DNA of 64,000 bases from Actinobacteria bacterium OV320 (GTDB taxonomy: Bacteria; Actinomycetota; Actinomycetes; Streptomycetales; Streptomycetaceae), in assembly GCA_001298545.1 (NCBI GenBank), contig LJCX01000030.1, forward strand, positions 682,001 through 746,000, written 5' to 3'. Each line of letters starts with the position of its first letter. Within the stretch, counting starts at the first letter, position 1. Of this stretch, positions 17,262 through 26,518 are shown in pieces. The position numbers and the translations under genes were made by a program. The notes below the pieces were generated by a model. It did not search any database. It saw nothing but the letters and a program-made list of their open reading frames with translations, and was not told where the DNA came from.

Positions 17262-19058
17262 TTGCCCCAGCCCTCTTCCACCTCGTCCACCGACGGCTAC
17301 GACATAGCCTTCCGCGTCCTGGGCGTCGTCCTCGCCATCGCCGTCCCCCTGTCCAATCTGGCGTGGCTGGGCGGCAATCTCACCGCCTGGGCCACCGACG
17401 CCGGTCCCCGCGCGCCCTATCAGCCCGTGCAGGCTCTGCTCCATCCCGATCAGCTGTGGCCCCGCCTCGGCGAAACGTCCCTGCTGTGGGGCACGCGCAT
17501 CCTGCCCGGCGCCGTCCTGCTCGTACTCGGGATCACAGCCGCCGTACTATACAAGCGGCACAAGGACGGCAGCGGCGGACGCAAGAAGCGCGTCGCCGGC
17601 ATGGCCAAGCACCGGGACATCGAGCCCTTGATGTCCAAGGCCATCACCGCCAAGGCCCGCTCCTTGCGCCCGAGTCTGAAGGACGCCAAGCACCTCAACC
17701 CGGCCGACACCGGCATCCTGCTCGGCAACCTCCAGGGCACGAAGCACGAAGTACGCATGGGGTACGAGGACGTAGCCGTCGCGATCATGGCACCGCGCTC
17801 TGGCAAGACCACCTCGCTGGCGATCCCCTCCATCCTCAACGCGCCCGGCCCCGTCCTGCTCACCTCCAACAAGGCCGCAGGCGACGCCTACACGGCCACG
17901 CTCGACGCGCGGGCAGCCGTCGGCCGGACCTGGTCGATGGACCCGCAGCAGATCGCCCACGCCGAACGGGCCATGTGGTGGAACCCCTTGTCCGACGCCA
18001 AGACCCTCGACGGCGCCGGCCGCCTCGCCGGCCACTTCCTCGCCGCCAGCGTCGACGCCTCCCAGCAGGGCGACTTCTGGTCCAAGGCCGGATCGAACAT
18101 CCTCTCGCAGCTCTTCCTGGCAGCTGCGCTCGCCAAGCGGCCGATCACCGACGTGATGCAGTGGCTGGCCTTCCCCGCCGACCGGACCCCGCTGGACATT
18201 CTGCGCGACCACCGGTTCGCCGCCGTCGCCGCGCAGTTGAAGGGCACCGTGGAGGGCCCGCCGGAGACCCGCGACGGGATCTACGAGACCGCCCGCCAGT
18301 ACGCCGCCGCCCTGCTCAACAGCGAGATTGCAGCATGGGTGACGCCACAGAAGGACGTGGCGGAGTTCAAGCCGAGCGAGTTCGTCACCTCCAAGGACAC
18401 GCTCTATCTGCTGTCGAAGGACGGCGGTGGCGGCGCCTCGGCCCTCATCGCCGCGTGCGCGGACTCGGTCATGCGGGCCGCGACCGCCCAGGCCGAACGC
18501 GCCGGCGGACGCCTCGACCCGCCGATGCTGGCGATCCTCGACGAGGCCGCCAACGTCTGCAAAATCTCAGACTTGCCGGACCTTTACTCCCACCTCGGCA
18601 GCCGCGGGATCATTCCCATCACGATCTTGCAGAGCTACCGGCAGGGCCAGAAGGTCTGGGGCGACGCCGGAATGGACGCCATGTGGAGCGCCTCCACGAT
18701 CAAGGTCATCGGGTCCGGAATCGACGACCCGGACTTCGCCGACAAGCTGTCGCGCCTGATCGGTGACCACGACGTCGAGACCACCTCCACCTCGATCTCC
18801 GAGTCCGGCAAGTCCACGTCCGTCAGCATGCGGCAAGAACGCATCCTGGCCGCCGACGCCATCCGATCCCTGCCCAAGGGCACCGCCCTCGCGTTCGCCA
18901 CCGGCATGCGCGCGGCCATGCTCGACCTGCGCCCCTGGTATCTCGAGCCCGGCGCCGGCGAACTCTCCGCCGCCTCCGCCCGCGCTTCCAAAGGCATCAC
19001 CGAACGCGCCGTCGCCAAGGCGGCCCCGCAGCAGACCGACTTCGGCACCGCCGCCTAG
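17262..19058 (+). CDS. VirD4/TraG-type conjugative coupling ATPase
   Basis: A protein of 598 aa from TTG 17262. Two membrane segments lie near the N-terminus (about 12-38, IAFRVLGVVLAIAVPL; about 72-92, ILPGAVLLVLGITAAVLY). The cytoplasmic ATPase has Walker A APRSGKTTS (177-185), Walker B LAILDEAAN (D427, E428) and the downstream TraG/TraD-like segment ITILQSYRQGQKVWG. Coupling proteins of this family bring DNA-protein substrates to a transfer channel. This is the strongest mark that the block is conjugative. No other type IV channel genes (VirB4, VirB6) are in the window. It lacks the basic tail found on its neighbours (ends FGTAA). Confidence 0.85.
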   Translation: MPQPSSTSSTDGYDIAFRVLGVVLAIAVPLSNLAWLGGNLTAWATDAGPRAPYQPVQALLHPDQLWPRLGETSLLWGTRILPGAVLLVLGITAAVLYKRHKDGSGGRKKRVAGMAKHRDIEPLMSKAITAKARSLRPSLKDAKHLNPADTGILLGNLQGTKHEVRMGYEDVAVAIMAPRSGKTTSLAIPSILNAPGPVLLTSNKAAGDAYTATLDARAAVGRTWSMDPQQIAHAERAMWWNPLSDAKTLDGAGRLAGHFLAASVDASQQGDFWSKAGSNILSQLFLAAALAKRPITDVMQWLAFPADRTPLDILRDHRFAAVAAQLKGTVEGPPETRDGIYETARQYAAALLNSEIAAWVTPQKDVAEFKPSEFVTSKDTLYLLSKDGGGGASALIAACADSVMRAATAQAERAGGRLDPPMLAILDEAANVCKISDLPDLYSHLGSRGIIPITILQSYRQGQKVWGDAGMDAMWSASTIKVIGSGIDDPDFADKLSRLIGDHDVETTSTSISESGKSTSVSMRQERILAADAIRSLPKGTALAFATGMRAAMLDLRPWYLEPGAGELSAASARASKGITERAVAKAAPQQTDFGTAA

Positions 19059-19095
19059 TCCGCGCTCCCCACTCAACTCGCCCACGGAGGCGCCC

Positions 19096-19593
19096 ATTCA
19101 CACCTACGAGCCCGCCGACCTGGAAGACATGGAGCCGCACGAAGCCGCGGATGCCGTCATCGCCGACATGCGCGACCACCGCATCACCGGTGATGGAAGC
19201 GGCCTGTTCACCGCCACCCGGCACATCGGCCTGCTCTGCCATCTCGCCGCCCGCATGGCCGCCGACGCCGAATATCAGCTCGCTCCGAACATCGCCGGCC
19301 TCCCTCCGGCCGAGGCCCTCGGGCAGACGACCGGGCACCTGGGACGGGCCATCGCCCACTACACCCAGGCCCTCGCCCCGCTGATCACCCTCGCCCAGCC
19401 CCGCGCGCAGGCCACGCTCCAAAAACAGCTCGACGCGATCGACCAGCACAGCCGCCTGCGCGTCCACCTCGACGACGCCGGTCAGGCCCTGGCAGCGGCC
19501 CGCGACTGCCTTGGTGCGCCCTGCCGTCCCACGACGCCGAACGCGACCGCCTCCGTACCCGTGCCCGCCCCGACCGCACGGCGCCGCTCATGA
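19096..19593 (+). CDS. Helical hypothetical protein, apparent ATT start
   Basis: A protein of 165 aa. The only conventional in-frame start is ATG 19129 (M12), with a poorly spaced site. GGAGG at 19086-19090 lies five bases before ATT 19096, which would begin MHTYEPADLEDMEPHEAADA. The body is helical (ATRHIGLLCHLAARMAADA, then HLGRAIAHYTQALAPLI). The Pro-rich end TARRRS is the shared basic tail. It follows the coupling protein by 37 bases and shares ATGA with the next gene. Function unknown. Confidence 0.6.
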   Translation: MHTYEPADLEDMEPHEAADAVIADMRDHRITGDGSGLFTATRHIGLLCHLAARMAADAEYQLAPNIAGLPPAEALGQTTGHLGRAIAHYTQALAPLITLAQPRAQATLQKQLDAIDQHSRLRVHLDDAGQALAAARDCLGAPCRPTTPNATASVPVPAPTARRRS

Positions 19594-20354
19594 CCACGCC
19601 GCCCACCGAATCCCTGCTGTTCGACGTGCCGCCACCGCTGACGCCCGTCGAGCGCCTGCTCCGCCTCGCCGATCAATACACCCGGCACAACGACGCGCTC
19701 GACATCCTCCTTCGCACCGGGACGGAACCCGAGCCGCAGGCCCACGTCGCCTCCGCGCAGCACCTGGCCTCCGACACCTGCATCGCCGTCAAAGCCATCC
19801 AGGATGAACGGCTCTATGAGAGCCCCGAGTTGACGGAGACCGTGGTGCGGCTGAAACAGCTCGCCTATCTCAGCACCGCGTCAGCCGACCACGGCGCCCA
19901 GGCGGCTCGTGAGCTGACCGCCCTGGCTCCCGAAGCCGCGGTCGGCTGCGCCGCAGCTCTCGCCGCGGAGACACGGCGACGTCACTGGTCGACCGCCATC
20001 GCACCCGATGAACGGCTCACCGCCACGCAGCGCACTGCCCTGGCGCAGATCGCCTGCGGGCATGTCGTGGCCAGCAGCTCCCTGGGGCGGGAGTTCACGC
20101 GTTCCCGGGAGCCCAAGGTGCTCATGAGCACACTGCGGGCCCTGGAGTCGAAGGACCTTGCCGAACGGACCCCGAACTCCGCTCTTGGGGCCTACATCGG
20201 CGGCCCGCCACAGGACCGCGTGCGCCTCACACCCGCAGGCGTCACGGCCCTCGCCACAGTCATCGGACTACCCCCAGCGCGGCCAGGCACCGCCCCCGGC
20301 GTAACGCCCCGCCCGATCCCCACCGCTGCGCAGGCAACCGCCCGAAGCCGCTGA
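19590..20354 (+). CDS. Protein with C-terminal winged helix
   Basis: A protein of 254 aa from the ATGA overlap. The first ~125 residues are helical (ERLLRLADQYTRHNDALDIL). Residues ~140-225 resemble a winged helix: LTATQRTALAQIACGHV, a recognition-helix region STLRALESKDLAERTPN and a wing ending RVRLTPAGVTAL. The next gene has the same architecture, so the two form a paralogous pair of probable DNA-binding proteins. The tail ends ATARSR. They may be regulators of the block or structural partners of transfer DNA; the sequence does not decide. Confidence 0.65.
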   Translation: MTTPPTESLLFDVPPPLTPVERLLRLADQYTRHNDALDILLRTGTEPEPQAHVASAQHLASDTCIAVKAIQDERLYESPELTETVVRLKQLAYLSTASADHGAQAARELTALAPEAAVGCAAALAAETRRRHWSTAIAPDERLTATQRTALAQIACGHVVASSSLGREFTRSREPKVLMSTLRALESKDLAERTPNSALGAYIGGPPQDRVRLTPAGVTALATVIGLPPARPGTAPGVTPRPIPTAAQATARSR

Positions 20355-20378
20355 ACCGTCGTCCCCAGGAGCCACCCC

Positions 20379-21227
20379 ATCTCCACGCCCCCGCTCGACC
20401 TGAACGAACAAGTCCGCCAGCTCCGTCAGCTGGCACGAGACTTCGAAGCCCTCCGCGCACGCGTACGCGACGTCTCCTACACCCCCGGCACGGACGCGCT
20501 GCACCGAATCAGTCCTCTCCTGCTCAAGGCACAGGACCTCACGGCCACCGCCCTGCTGCACCTGACCGCCCTCGACAACAGCGCATACACCAACATCGCC
20601 GGCAGTCGCGCCAGCCTGGAACTACTGGCCTCGGTCGTGGTCGCTTCTTCGCTCGCCGGCAACGACCTCGCCAATGCGCTGTTCGCCAACCCGTGCGAGG
20701 GCGCGCAGTTCCCCGGCTATCCGGCCGACGACGAGGCGGTGCGCACCGTACGGCACACCGAGGCCATTCCACGCATGACCGAGCACCTCGGCGATGCCGC
20801 CCACCAGCTCGACCTGAGCGCGACCGGGTGCCACTACCTCGCCCACGGCATCACCGAAGACCTGACATCCATGCAGGACCACCGGGCGGCATCCGCACAG
20901 CAGACGACCGGCCCCGCACTCACCGCCGCCCAGTACGACGCCCTCATGTCCCTCCTGGGCGGCGGACGACTGTATGAGAGTTCACAACGCGGACTGGGCG
21001 TCACCCGCGTCGCCACCGACGACGGCACCCGCGTCTCCATCGCCACCTACCGGGCCCTGGCCAAACGCGGACTCGTCGCCGCCGACACCAGCACCTCGCT
21101 CTACCACGGCCAGAAGATCACCGTCACCGAGGACGGGCACAGGGCCCTGACGCAGCAGCGTCCCCGAGCCGCGCTGACGACCACAGCGGCCACTGCACCC
21201 AAGCCCGCCGTAGGACGCACGCGATGA
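20379..21227 (+). CDS. Winged-helix protein, apparent ATC start
   Basis: A protein of 282 aa, paralogue of the preceding gene. The frame opens after a TGA at 20352 and has no ATG, GTG or TTG until GTG 20637, yet the intervening 86 codons are clearly coding (LNEQVRQLRQLARDFEALRA, LLLKAQDLTATALLHLTAL). AGGAG at 20367-20371 is seven bases before ATC 20379, the only sensible start. Residues ~190-270 form the winged helix: LTAAQYDALMSLLGGGRLY, ATYRALAKRGLVAADT, then KITVTEDGHRALT. The tail ends AVGRTR. It shares ATGA with a DUF317 pseudogene. Confidence 0.7.
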   Translation: MSTPPLDLNEQVRQLRQLARDFEALRARVRDVSYTPGTDALHRISPLLLKAQDLTATALLHLTALDNSAYTNIAGSRASLELLASVVVASSLAGNDLANALFANPCEGAQFPGYPADDEAVRTVRHTEAIPRMTEHLGDAAHQLDLSATGCHYLAHGITEDLTSMQDHRAASAQQTTGPALTAAQYDALMSLLGGGRLYESSQRGLGVTRVATDDGTRVSIATYRALAKRGLVAADTSTSLYHGQKITVTEDGHRALTQQRPRAALTTTAATAPKPAVGRTR

Positions 21228-22085
21228 CCGGCTTCGCCTCAACGGACCGCGTCCTGGTCAGCCCCGTCTACCTGGCCGGCCCCGGCAACTCCACAGTGGT
21301 CACCTGCCCGCTGCACGCAGCGGACTGGACTGAGACACGCGCGCCCGCGGGGCAGATGTTCTCCAGCCCCTGTCTGCGCGCACAGATCGCCGAAGTTCCC
21401 GACGGCTGGACAATCTCCTCCCGGAAGGATCCGAACTGATGCCGGACGCCACCGCGTTGTGACAGATCTACTGCCGCACGGATCTGCACGCCCCACCGAC
21501 GTGGACCGCGGCCTTCACGAACAAGACCCCGCCCGAGATCGTCGCCGCCGTCACCGCCGCCCTGGACGCCGACGTCGCTGCGGGCCGATGGGACGACGAG
21601 CCCTACCGCGAGCGCGATGGCCGTCCGGCGATGGTGTGAGAGGTCCTGCGACCTCGCCCGACCGGCTAGCCCGCCTGGAATACCGCCCTCCCTCCTCTTT
21701 CGGCCGGCACACGGTGGCCCGGGACGAGGCGTGGCGCGCGAGGATCCTTGCCATCCCGTATACGCGGCGGGCGCTGTGGGAGGCCGATTTCCACAGCGCC
21801 ACCCTGCCGTCTGGTCGCGGCCTTCGCCACGGCTCTGGCTGATCCGGCGTCGGTCTCCCGTGAACGCGCCTTGGTGCCGCGCGAGTGCCACGCCCACCTG
21901 CGCCCGCTGAAGCCAGACGCCCCTGCGGCGCCCCGGGTTGCAGCGGTGCCCACGCCGCGGGACCTCGCCCGTGCCCGGGCGGCTCGCGGTCCTGCACTGG
22001 CGACCGTCAGCGTTCCGCGCTGGTCGACCACGACACGGCCACCCGCTGTTGCTGCCCCGCCGTCACGCCGGACCCGCGCCGCTGA
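21224..22085 (+). pseudogene. Degenerate tandem DUF317 gene
   Basis: ATG 21224 reads VLVSPVYLAGPGNSTVV and about two thirds of a DUF317 copy before a TGA at 21437-21439. The rest of that copy continues in another frame (TWTAAFTNKTPPEIVAAVT) to a TGA near 21638. The second copy is visible as RRALWEADFHSA and then, after a further shift, HLVAAFATALADPASVSRER. A basic end (AVTPDPRR) closes at 22083-22085. Several stops and indels separate the pieces, so it is dead. Confidence 0.75.
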
Positions 22086-22195
22086 ACATGTCCGCCGCCG
22101 GGATCCAGCGCGACACAGCTGCCGAAGGGCCGGTTCCACCAACCCGGCGCGAACGGCTGCCCCCCTACTGATCCCCCCGTTTGGGAGTCCTACCT

Positions 22196-23158
22196 GTGCG
22201 CAACCCTCCTTCTGCCACCGAGGTGTTGTCGGTGTCTGCCGCGGACCGCACTCGCCTGTCCGTCTACCGCGACACCCCGGTGCACCCGCGTCCCGGCGGC
22301 GCGACGGTCGTGCTGGTGCACGGCGCGTCCGTCACCGCGGACCTGTGGCGCGTCCACGCCCGGCACCTGACCGGGCTGGGCTTGACCGTCGTGCGCTACG
22401 ACCAGCGCGCGCACGGTCACACCTCGCGCGGCCAGGCACCGCTGACGATCCGGCAGCTCGCCGACGACCTGCACCAGATCCTGACCCGCATCGTCCCCGC
22501 CGGGCCACTGGTGCTCGCCGGCCATTCCCTGGGCGCCCTCGTCTTGCAGGAACTCGCCGCCCTCCACCCCCAGCACCAGGCCCGCGTACGGGGCGTAGTG
22601 CTGCTGTCGGCCACCGCACGCGGGGCGAGCGTGCTGCCCGGCCGCAGCCCGCGTGCCCTGCTTCTGGCCGCCGGACGCAGCCTGCTTGCCCTGACCTGCA
22701 CCCACGCGCCCCGGGCCGTGGACCTCCTGCGGCACCGGCTGCCCACCACACACCCCTACCGCCTCGCGCCCCACCCCGACCGACCGGCCGACGGGCCACC
22801 GCCGTGCCGCCACGGCATCCGCCACACCCACACCCGCGATCTCGCCGACCTGTGGCAGTGCCTGCGCCGCTACCAGCCCCGCGACGCCACCGTGCTCAAC
22901 CAGTTCGGCGACCGGCTGCTGCTGATGGCCGGCGCGGACGACCGGCACATCCCCGCCGCCCACACCAAGCAGCTGGCCGCCCAACTCCCTGCCGCCCGCC
23001 TGGAGATCCTCCCCCGCACCACGCACGCGCTGCCCATCCGCCACCCCGAGCTCATCAGTGACCGCATCGCCCGCCTCGCCGCCGAACCGAGCCCCCACCC
23101 TCCTCACCCCCAGGAACGATCATTTCCGAACTCCCTGCTTTCCGGGCAATTTCACTAG
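22196..23158 (+). CDS. Alpha/beta-hydrolase
   Basis: A protein of 320 aa from GTG 22196 (GGGAG eight bases upstream; TTG 22181 is possible). It has the alpha/beta-hydrolase fold: HGASVTADLW near the oxyanion site, nucleophile elbow GHSLG (~residue 108), acid loop MAGADDRHIP and catalytic His in RTTHALP. Such enzymes hydrolyse esters, lactones or epoxides; the substrate cannot be told. The end of the gene overlaps the probable start of the PP-loop gene by about 37 bases. It lacks the basic tail and marks the change from the transfer-like block to nucleic-acid-modifying genes. Confidence 0.8.
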   Translation: MRNPPSATEVLSVSAADRTRLSVYRDTPVHPRPGGATVVLVHGASVTADLWRVHARHLTGLGLTVVRYDQRAHGHTSRGQAPLTIRQLADDLHQILTRIVPAGPLVLAGHSLGALVLQELAALHPQHQARVRGVVLLSATARGASVLPGRSPRALLLAAGRSLLALTCTHAPRAVDLLRHRLPTTHPYRLAPHPDRPADGPPPCRHGIRHTHTRDLADLWQCLRRYQPRDATVLNQFGDRLLLMAGADDRHIPAAHTKQLAAQLPAARLEILPRTTHALPIRHPELISDRIARLAAEPSPHPPHPQERSFPNSLLSGQFH

Positions 23159-24054
23159 GTGCCGGTATCCAGTCCAGCGCCATGCTCGCCCTCTCCGCAC
23201 AAGGCATACTCCCGAAGGTCGACTACGCAATTTTCGCCGACACGGGCTGGGAACCGAGAGCCGTTTATTCCCATCTCGACCGGCTGGAGCGAGAAATAGC
23301 CAGACCCGCAGGCATACCCGTTCTCCGCGTATCGTCCGGAAATATACGCAAGGACGCCTTGGACCCCGACCATAGATTTGCGTCGATGCCGCTCTATGTT
23401 CTGAACAAGGACGGAACTCCGGGTATGACCAGGCGGCAATGTACCGGTGAATATAAAATTAAGCCGATCAAGAAGAAAGTCCGGGACCTTCTAGGGTACC
23501 CCTATCCGCAGCGCATCCCGACGGACATCTTCGTCGAGCAGTGGGTCGGCATCTCGACCGATGAATTCCACCGGGCCAAGGACGCCGACGTCAAGTACAT
23601 GCGCAACCGGCACCCACTCATCGACCTCAATTGGTCACGCGCGGACTGCGCCACTTATCTGACTTCCATTGGCCTGGCGGATACGCCAAAGTCGAGTTGT
23701 CTGGGCTGTCCCTTTCACGGAAACGCGCAGTGGAGGAATATCCGGGACACCAGCCCTCAGGAATGGGCGGACGTGGTCGCGTTCGATGCTGCCATCCGCC
23801 AGGGCAATGCCCGGGCGAACGCCTCCGGGAACCGACTTCTCGGGCAGGCGTTCCTGCACCGCTCCCGTGTCCCCCTCGACCAGGCCCCGATCGATCACGT
23901 CACGGCCGCCGAGTGGGCAGCGCGCCAGCAGGAACTCGACGACCGATCCGCCGCGGTCGAGGAGCTGGAGAACGGCGTGGCCGACGGCTGCTCTCCCTGG
24001 GACTGCCGCGGTGCTGCCGAGCCGGCGCAGGACGACTTCGGGCTGGCCTCGTGA
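23122..24054 (+). CDS. PP-loop (PAPS-reductase-fold) protein, apparent ATT start
   Basis: A protein of ~310 aa. The PP-loop SLGAGIQSS (residues 11-19), essential for ATP-pyrophosphatase activity, lies upstream of the first conventional start (ATG 23182). Translation must therefore begin earlier; ATT 23122, six bases after AGGA, fits. Later features are FADTGWEP, RRQCTGEYKIKPI and SSCLGCPFHGNAQWRNI, typical of phage-type PAPS-reductase homologues that are thought to adenylate or thiolate substrates rather than reduce sulphate. Base composition is lower in GC than the neighbours, suggesting transfer. GTGA overlap with the methyltransferase suggests a joint role in DNA modification, which is inference. 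Confidence 0.75.
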   Translation: MSELPAFRAISLGAGIQSSAMLALSAQGILPKVDYAIFADTGWEPRAVYSHLDRLEREIARPAGIPVLRVSSGNIRKDALDPDHRFASMPLYVLNKDGTPGMTRRQCTGEYKIKPIKKKVRDLLGYPYPQRIPTDIFVEQWVGISTDEFHRAKDADVKYMRNRHPLIDLNWSRADCATYLTSIGLADTPKSSCLGCPFHGNAQWRNIRDTSPQEWADVVAFDAAIRQGNARANASGNRLLGQAFLHRSRVPLDQAPIDHVTAAEWAARQQELDDRSAAVEELENGVADGCSPWDCRGAAEPAQDDFGLAS

Positions 24055-25331
24055 GGCGGATCATCCTCGACCTGTTCGCTGGCCCCGGCGGCTGGAGCCA
24101 CGCCCTCACCGTCCTCGGCTCGCGGGACATCGGCCTGGAATGGGACGAGTGGGCCTGCAAGACCCGGTCCGTAGCTGGGCAGTTGACGATCCGGACCGAC
24201 GTCGCCCGATATCCGACGTGGATCTTCTCCGGCCGCGTCCTCGGACTGATCGCCTCTCCTCCGTGTCAGGCATGGAGCATGGCCGGCAAGCGGCTCGGCC
24301 TGGTCGACCAGCCGCTCGTCCACCAGGCCGTCGCCGACCTCGCGGCCGGACACGACACCCGTGAGCAGCTGCTCGGCGCATGCGCGGACGAACGTTCTCT
24401 CCTTGCGGCCGAACCCATGCGCTACCTGCACGCCCTGAACGCCGTGGGCGAGCCCGAGTGGGTGGTTATGGAGGAGGTTCCCGATGTCCTGCCGCTGTGG
24501 CGACAGTATGCGGCCATCCTGCGCACCTGGGGTTTCTCCGTCTGGACCGGGATCCTCAACGCCGCCGACTACGGTGTCCCCCAGACCCGGAAGCGTGCGA
24601 TCCTGCTCGCTTCCCGCGTACGCGTCGCCGAACCGCCGCCGCCCACCCACGCGAAGGCCGCCGAGCCGGAGTCGTTGTTCGGCCCCGGCCGCGCCCGGTG
24701 GGTGTCCATGGCTGAGGCCCTGGGTTGGGGCGCCACCGACCGTCCCGTGCCTACCGTGTGCGCCGGCGGCGGACCCGGCGGAGGCCCCGAGCCTTTCCCC
24801 TCCGGCTCCCGCAAGACCCTCACCAACGCCCGCGACCGCGGAACTTGGGCACCCCGGATCGACACGGAGATCGCCCTGGCTTCCCGGCGTGAGGGCTCCG
24901 GCTGGGCCGCGCGACACGGCACCCGCGAGAACCGCCCGGCCGCTGCGCCTGCCCCCACGTTCACCGCCAAGGCGCACCGCTGGTCGTGGTCGCTGCGCAG
25001 CAACAACCAGGCCAACGCCACCGTCCGCCGGGCCGATGAACCCGCCGGCACGCTCTTCTTCGGTCACCGAGCCAACGAGTGCACCTGGGTCGCCGAACCC
25101 GGCGCCGAGGCCGCGGGCCAGGAGCAGTTGCCTGCCCCGGAGGCAATCCGGATCACCGCCCGGGAAGCGGGCGTGCTGCAGAGCTTTCCCGACGACTACC
25201 CCTGGCAGGGCAACAAGGGCCAGCAGTTCTCCCAGATCGGCAACGCCGTCCCTCCGCGCCTGGCCGCGCATCTGCTCGCCCCGCATCTCAACACGTCCCT
25301 CAATCCCGACGACTTCGCTCTCGCTGCCTGA
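24051..25331 (+). CDS. DNA (cytosine-5) methyltransferase
   Basis: A protein of 426 aa from GTG 24051. C5-methyltransferase motifs are in order: I LDLFAGPGGWS (6-16), IV SPPCQAWSMAGKR (catalytic Cys 72), VI EEVP (141-144, where ENV is usual), VIII QTRKRAIL (178-185) and X QQFSQIGNAVPPRLA near the end. A target-recognition region of ~200 residues lies between VIII and X. The enzyme methylates cytosine in duplex DNA. No cognate restriction gene is adjacent; it sits between a PP-loop protein and a DnaB-domain protein, as in phage or plasmid orphan methyltransferases that protect transferring DNA. The Glu in motif VI is unusual and may affect activity. Confidence 0.88.
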   Translation: MRRIILDLFAGPGGWSHALTVLGSRDIGLEWDEWACKTRSVAGQLTIRTDVARYPTWIFSGRVLGLIASPPCQAWSMAGKRLGLVDQPLVHQAVADLAAGHDTREQLLGACADERSLLAAEPMRYLHALNAVGEPEWVVMEEVPDVLPLWRQYAAILRTWGFSVWTGILNAADYGVPQTRKRAILLASRVRVAEPPPPTHAKAAEPESLFGPGRARWVSMAEALGWGATDRPVPTVCAGGGPGGGPEPFPSGSRKTLTNARDRGTWAPRIDTEIALASRREGSGWAARHGTRENRPAAAPAPTFTAKAHRWSWSLRSNNQANATVRRADEPAGTLFFGHRANECTWVAEPGAEAAGQEQLPAPEAIRITAREAGVLQSFPDDYPWQGNKGQQFSQIGNAVPPRLAAHLLAPHLNTSLNPDDFALAA

Positions 25332-26455
25332 TGCTCCACACCCCCGACGCCTACGAGGACGATGACCTCGACCGCATTCCGGCCCCGAAACCTGTGCACT
25401 ACGCCGAGCAGGCCCTCCTCGGTGCCCTGCTTCTCGAACCCCAGCGGCTGGCCGAGACCGGCCCGCTGGACGCCGGGCACTTCGAGAACCACAGCCACGC
25501 CGCGCTGTTCACCGCGATCCGCGCCGTCCCTCCGCCCGATCCCGACGACCATGCCAAGGACACGACCTGGCTCAACGCCGTCCTGGAGCAGGCACGCCCC
25601 CACGCCCCCGGTCTGAGCGCCTCCTACATCCACGCCCTCATCCAGTTCTGCCCACAGTCGAAGCACGCCGCGGCCTACACCCGGCTGATCCGCGCCGACC
25701 ACGCTCGCCGCACCCTGAGCCGGCACGCCGAGCGCCTCGCACGCACCGCGACCGACCCGACCCTGCCCAACCCGGCGGCCAGCGTCCTCGCTCAGGCCGA
25801 CGCCCTCGGTCGCCTCCTGGACGACCTCGCCGGGCAGTTCGCCCCACACCCCGGCTCCCTCCCCCGCACCCCACCGCTGGCAGCCATCGCACATCCGAGC
25901 AGCGAGGAAGAACTCGACGAGGAACGCCTCCTCCTGGCCACCGCCACCGCCTACCCGGCAGAGGTACAGCAGATGCGATGGCTGACCGCGGAGGACTTCA
26001 CGCTGCCGCTGCACGCCGCGCTCTGGCAGTCCGTGTCAGCCCTGGTGCACCGGGGCGACATGGTCGACCCGGTCACCGTTCTCGGCGAAGCCCAGCACCG
26101 CGGACTCCTCACCGACTCCCTGACCCCCAAAGATCTGATGGCCCTGGTCTCCACGCCGGCCGGCTCCCCCGAGTACTGGGGCGAGAGAATCCTCCAGCGC
26201 GCCCTCCTCGCCCGCGCCCACACGGTCGCCGACCGGATCACCGCCTACACCGAGGACCCCGCGAACACCCCCCACCAGCTCATCACCGGCAGCCGACGCG
26301 CCCTGGCCGACCTCAACGCCCTGCGCACCCGTTGGAACCGCGCCACCGCTCCAGCCCCCTCGCCGGCCACCCGGCCGCAGGCACACGCCGCCCCGGCCCC
26401 CCGGGCCGGTCCGCTAAACCGGCCAGCCTTCACCGCCGCGCGCGCCCTCCGATGA
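25331..26455 (+). CDS. Tandem DnaB N-terminal-domain protein without helicase core
   Basis: A protein of 374 aa; its ATG shares a base with the preceding TGA. Residues ~20-150 (AEQALLGALLLEPQRLAETG ... FENHSHAALFTAIRAV) and ~190-300 (EERLLLATATAYPAEV ... WLTAEDFTLPLHAALW) each resemble the DnaB N-terminal domain. No Walker A or RecA core follows; a Pro/Ala-rich tail ends TAARALR. DnaB N-domains mediate hexamerisation and primase contact, so this may modulate or sequester host DnaB, or be a plasmid-type replication accessory. Two N-domains in one chain without the motor is a notable arrangement. Confidence 0.75.
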   Translation: MLHTPDAYEDDDLDRIPAPKPVHYAEQALLGALLLEPQRLAETGPLDAGHFENHSHAALFTAIRAVPPPDPDDHAKDTTWLNAVLEQARPHAPGLSASYIHALIQFCPQSKHAAAYTRLIRADHARRTLSRHAERLARTATDPTLPNPAASVLAQADALGRLLDDLAGQFAPHPGSLPRTPPLAAIAHPSSEEELDEERLLLATATAYPAEVQQMRWLTAEDFTLPLHAALWQSVSALVHRGDMVDPVTVLGEAQHRGLLTDSLTPKDLMALVSTPAGSPEYWGERILQRALLARAHTVADRITAYTEDPANTPHQLITGSRRALADLNALRTRWNRATAPAPSPATRPQAHAAPAPRAGPLNRPAFTAARALR

Positions 26456-26518
26456 CCTCAACCACCGGTCCCAGCCATCTCACTAGCCGGGCCCGAACCC
26501 GAATCGAGCCCAACCTCC

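Noticed and set aside
17262..19058. FtsK/TraB-type single-protein Streptomyces translocase
   Set aside because: The two TM segments, Walker motifs and ITILQSYRQGQ segment fit VirD4/TraG coupling proteins; the FtsK gamma domain and FtsK-type spacing are missing.
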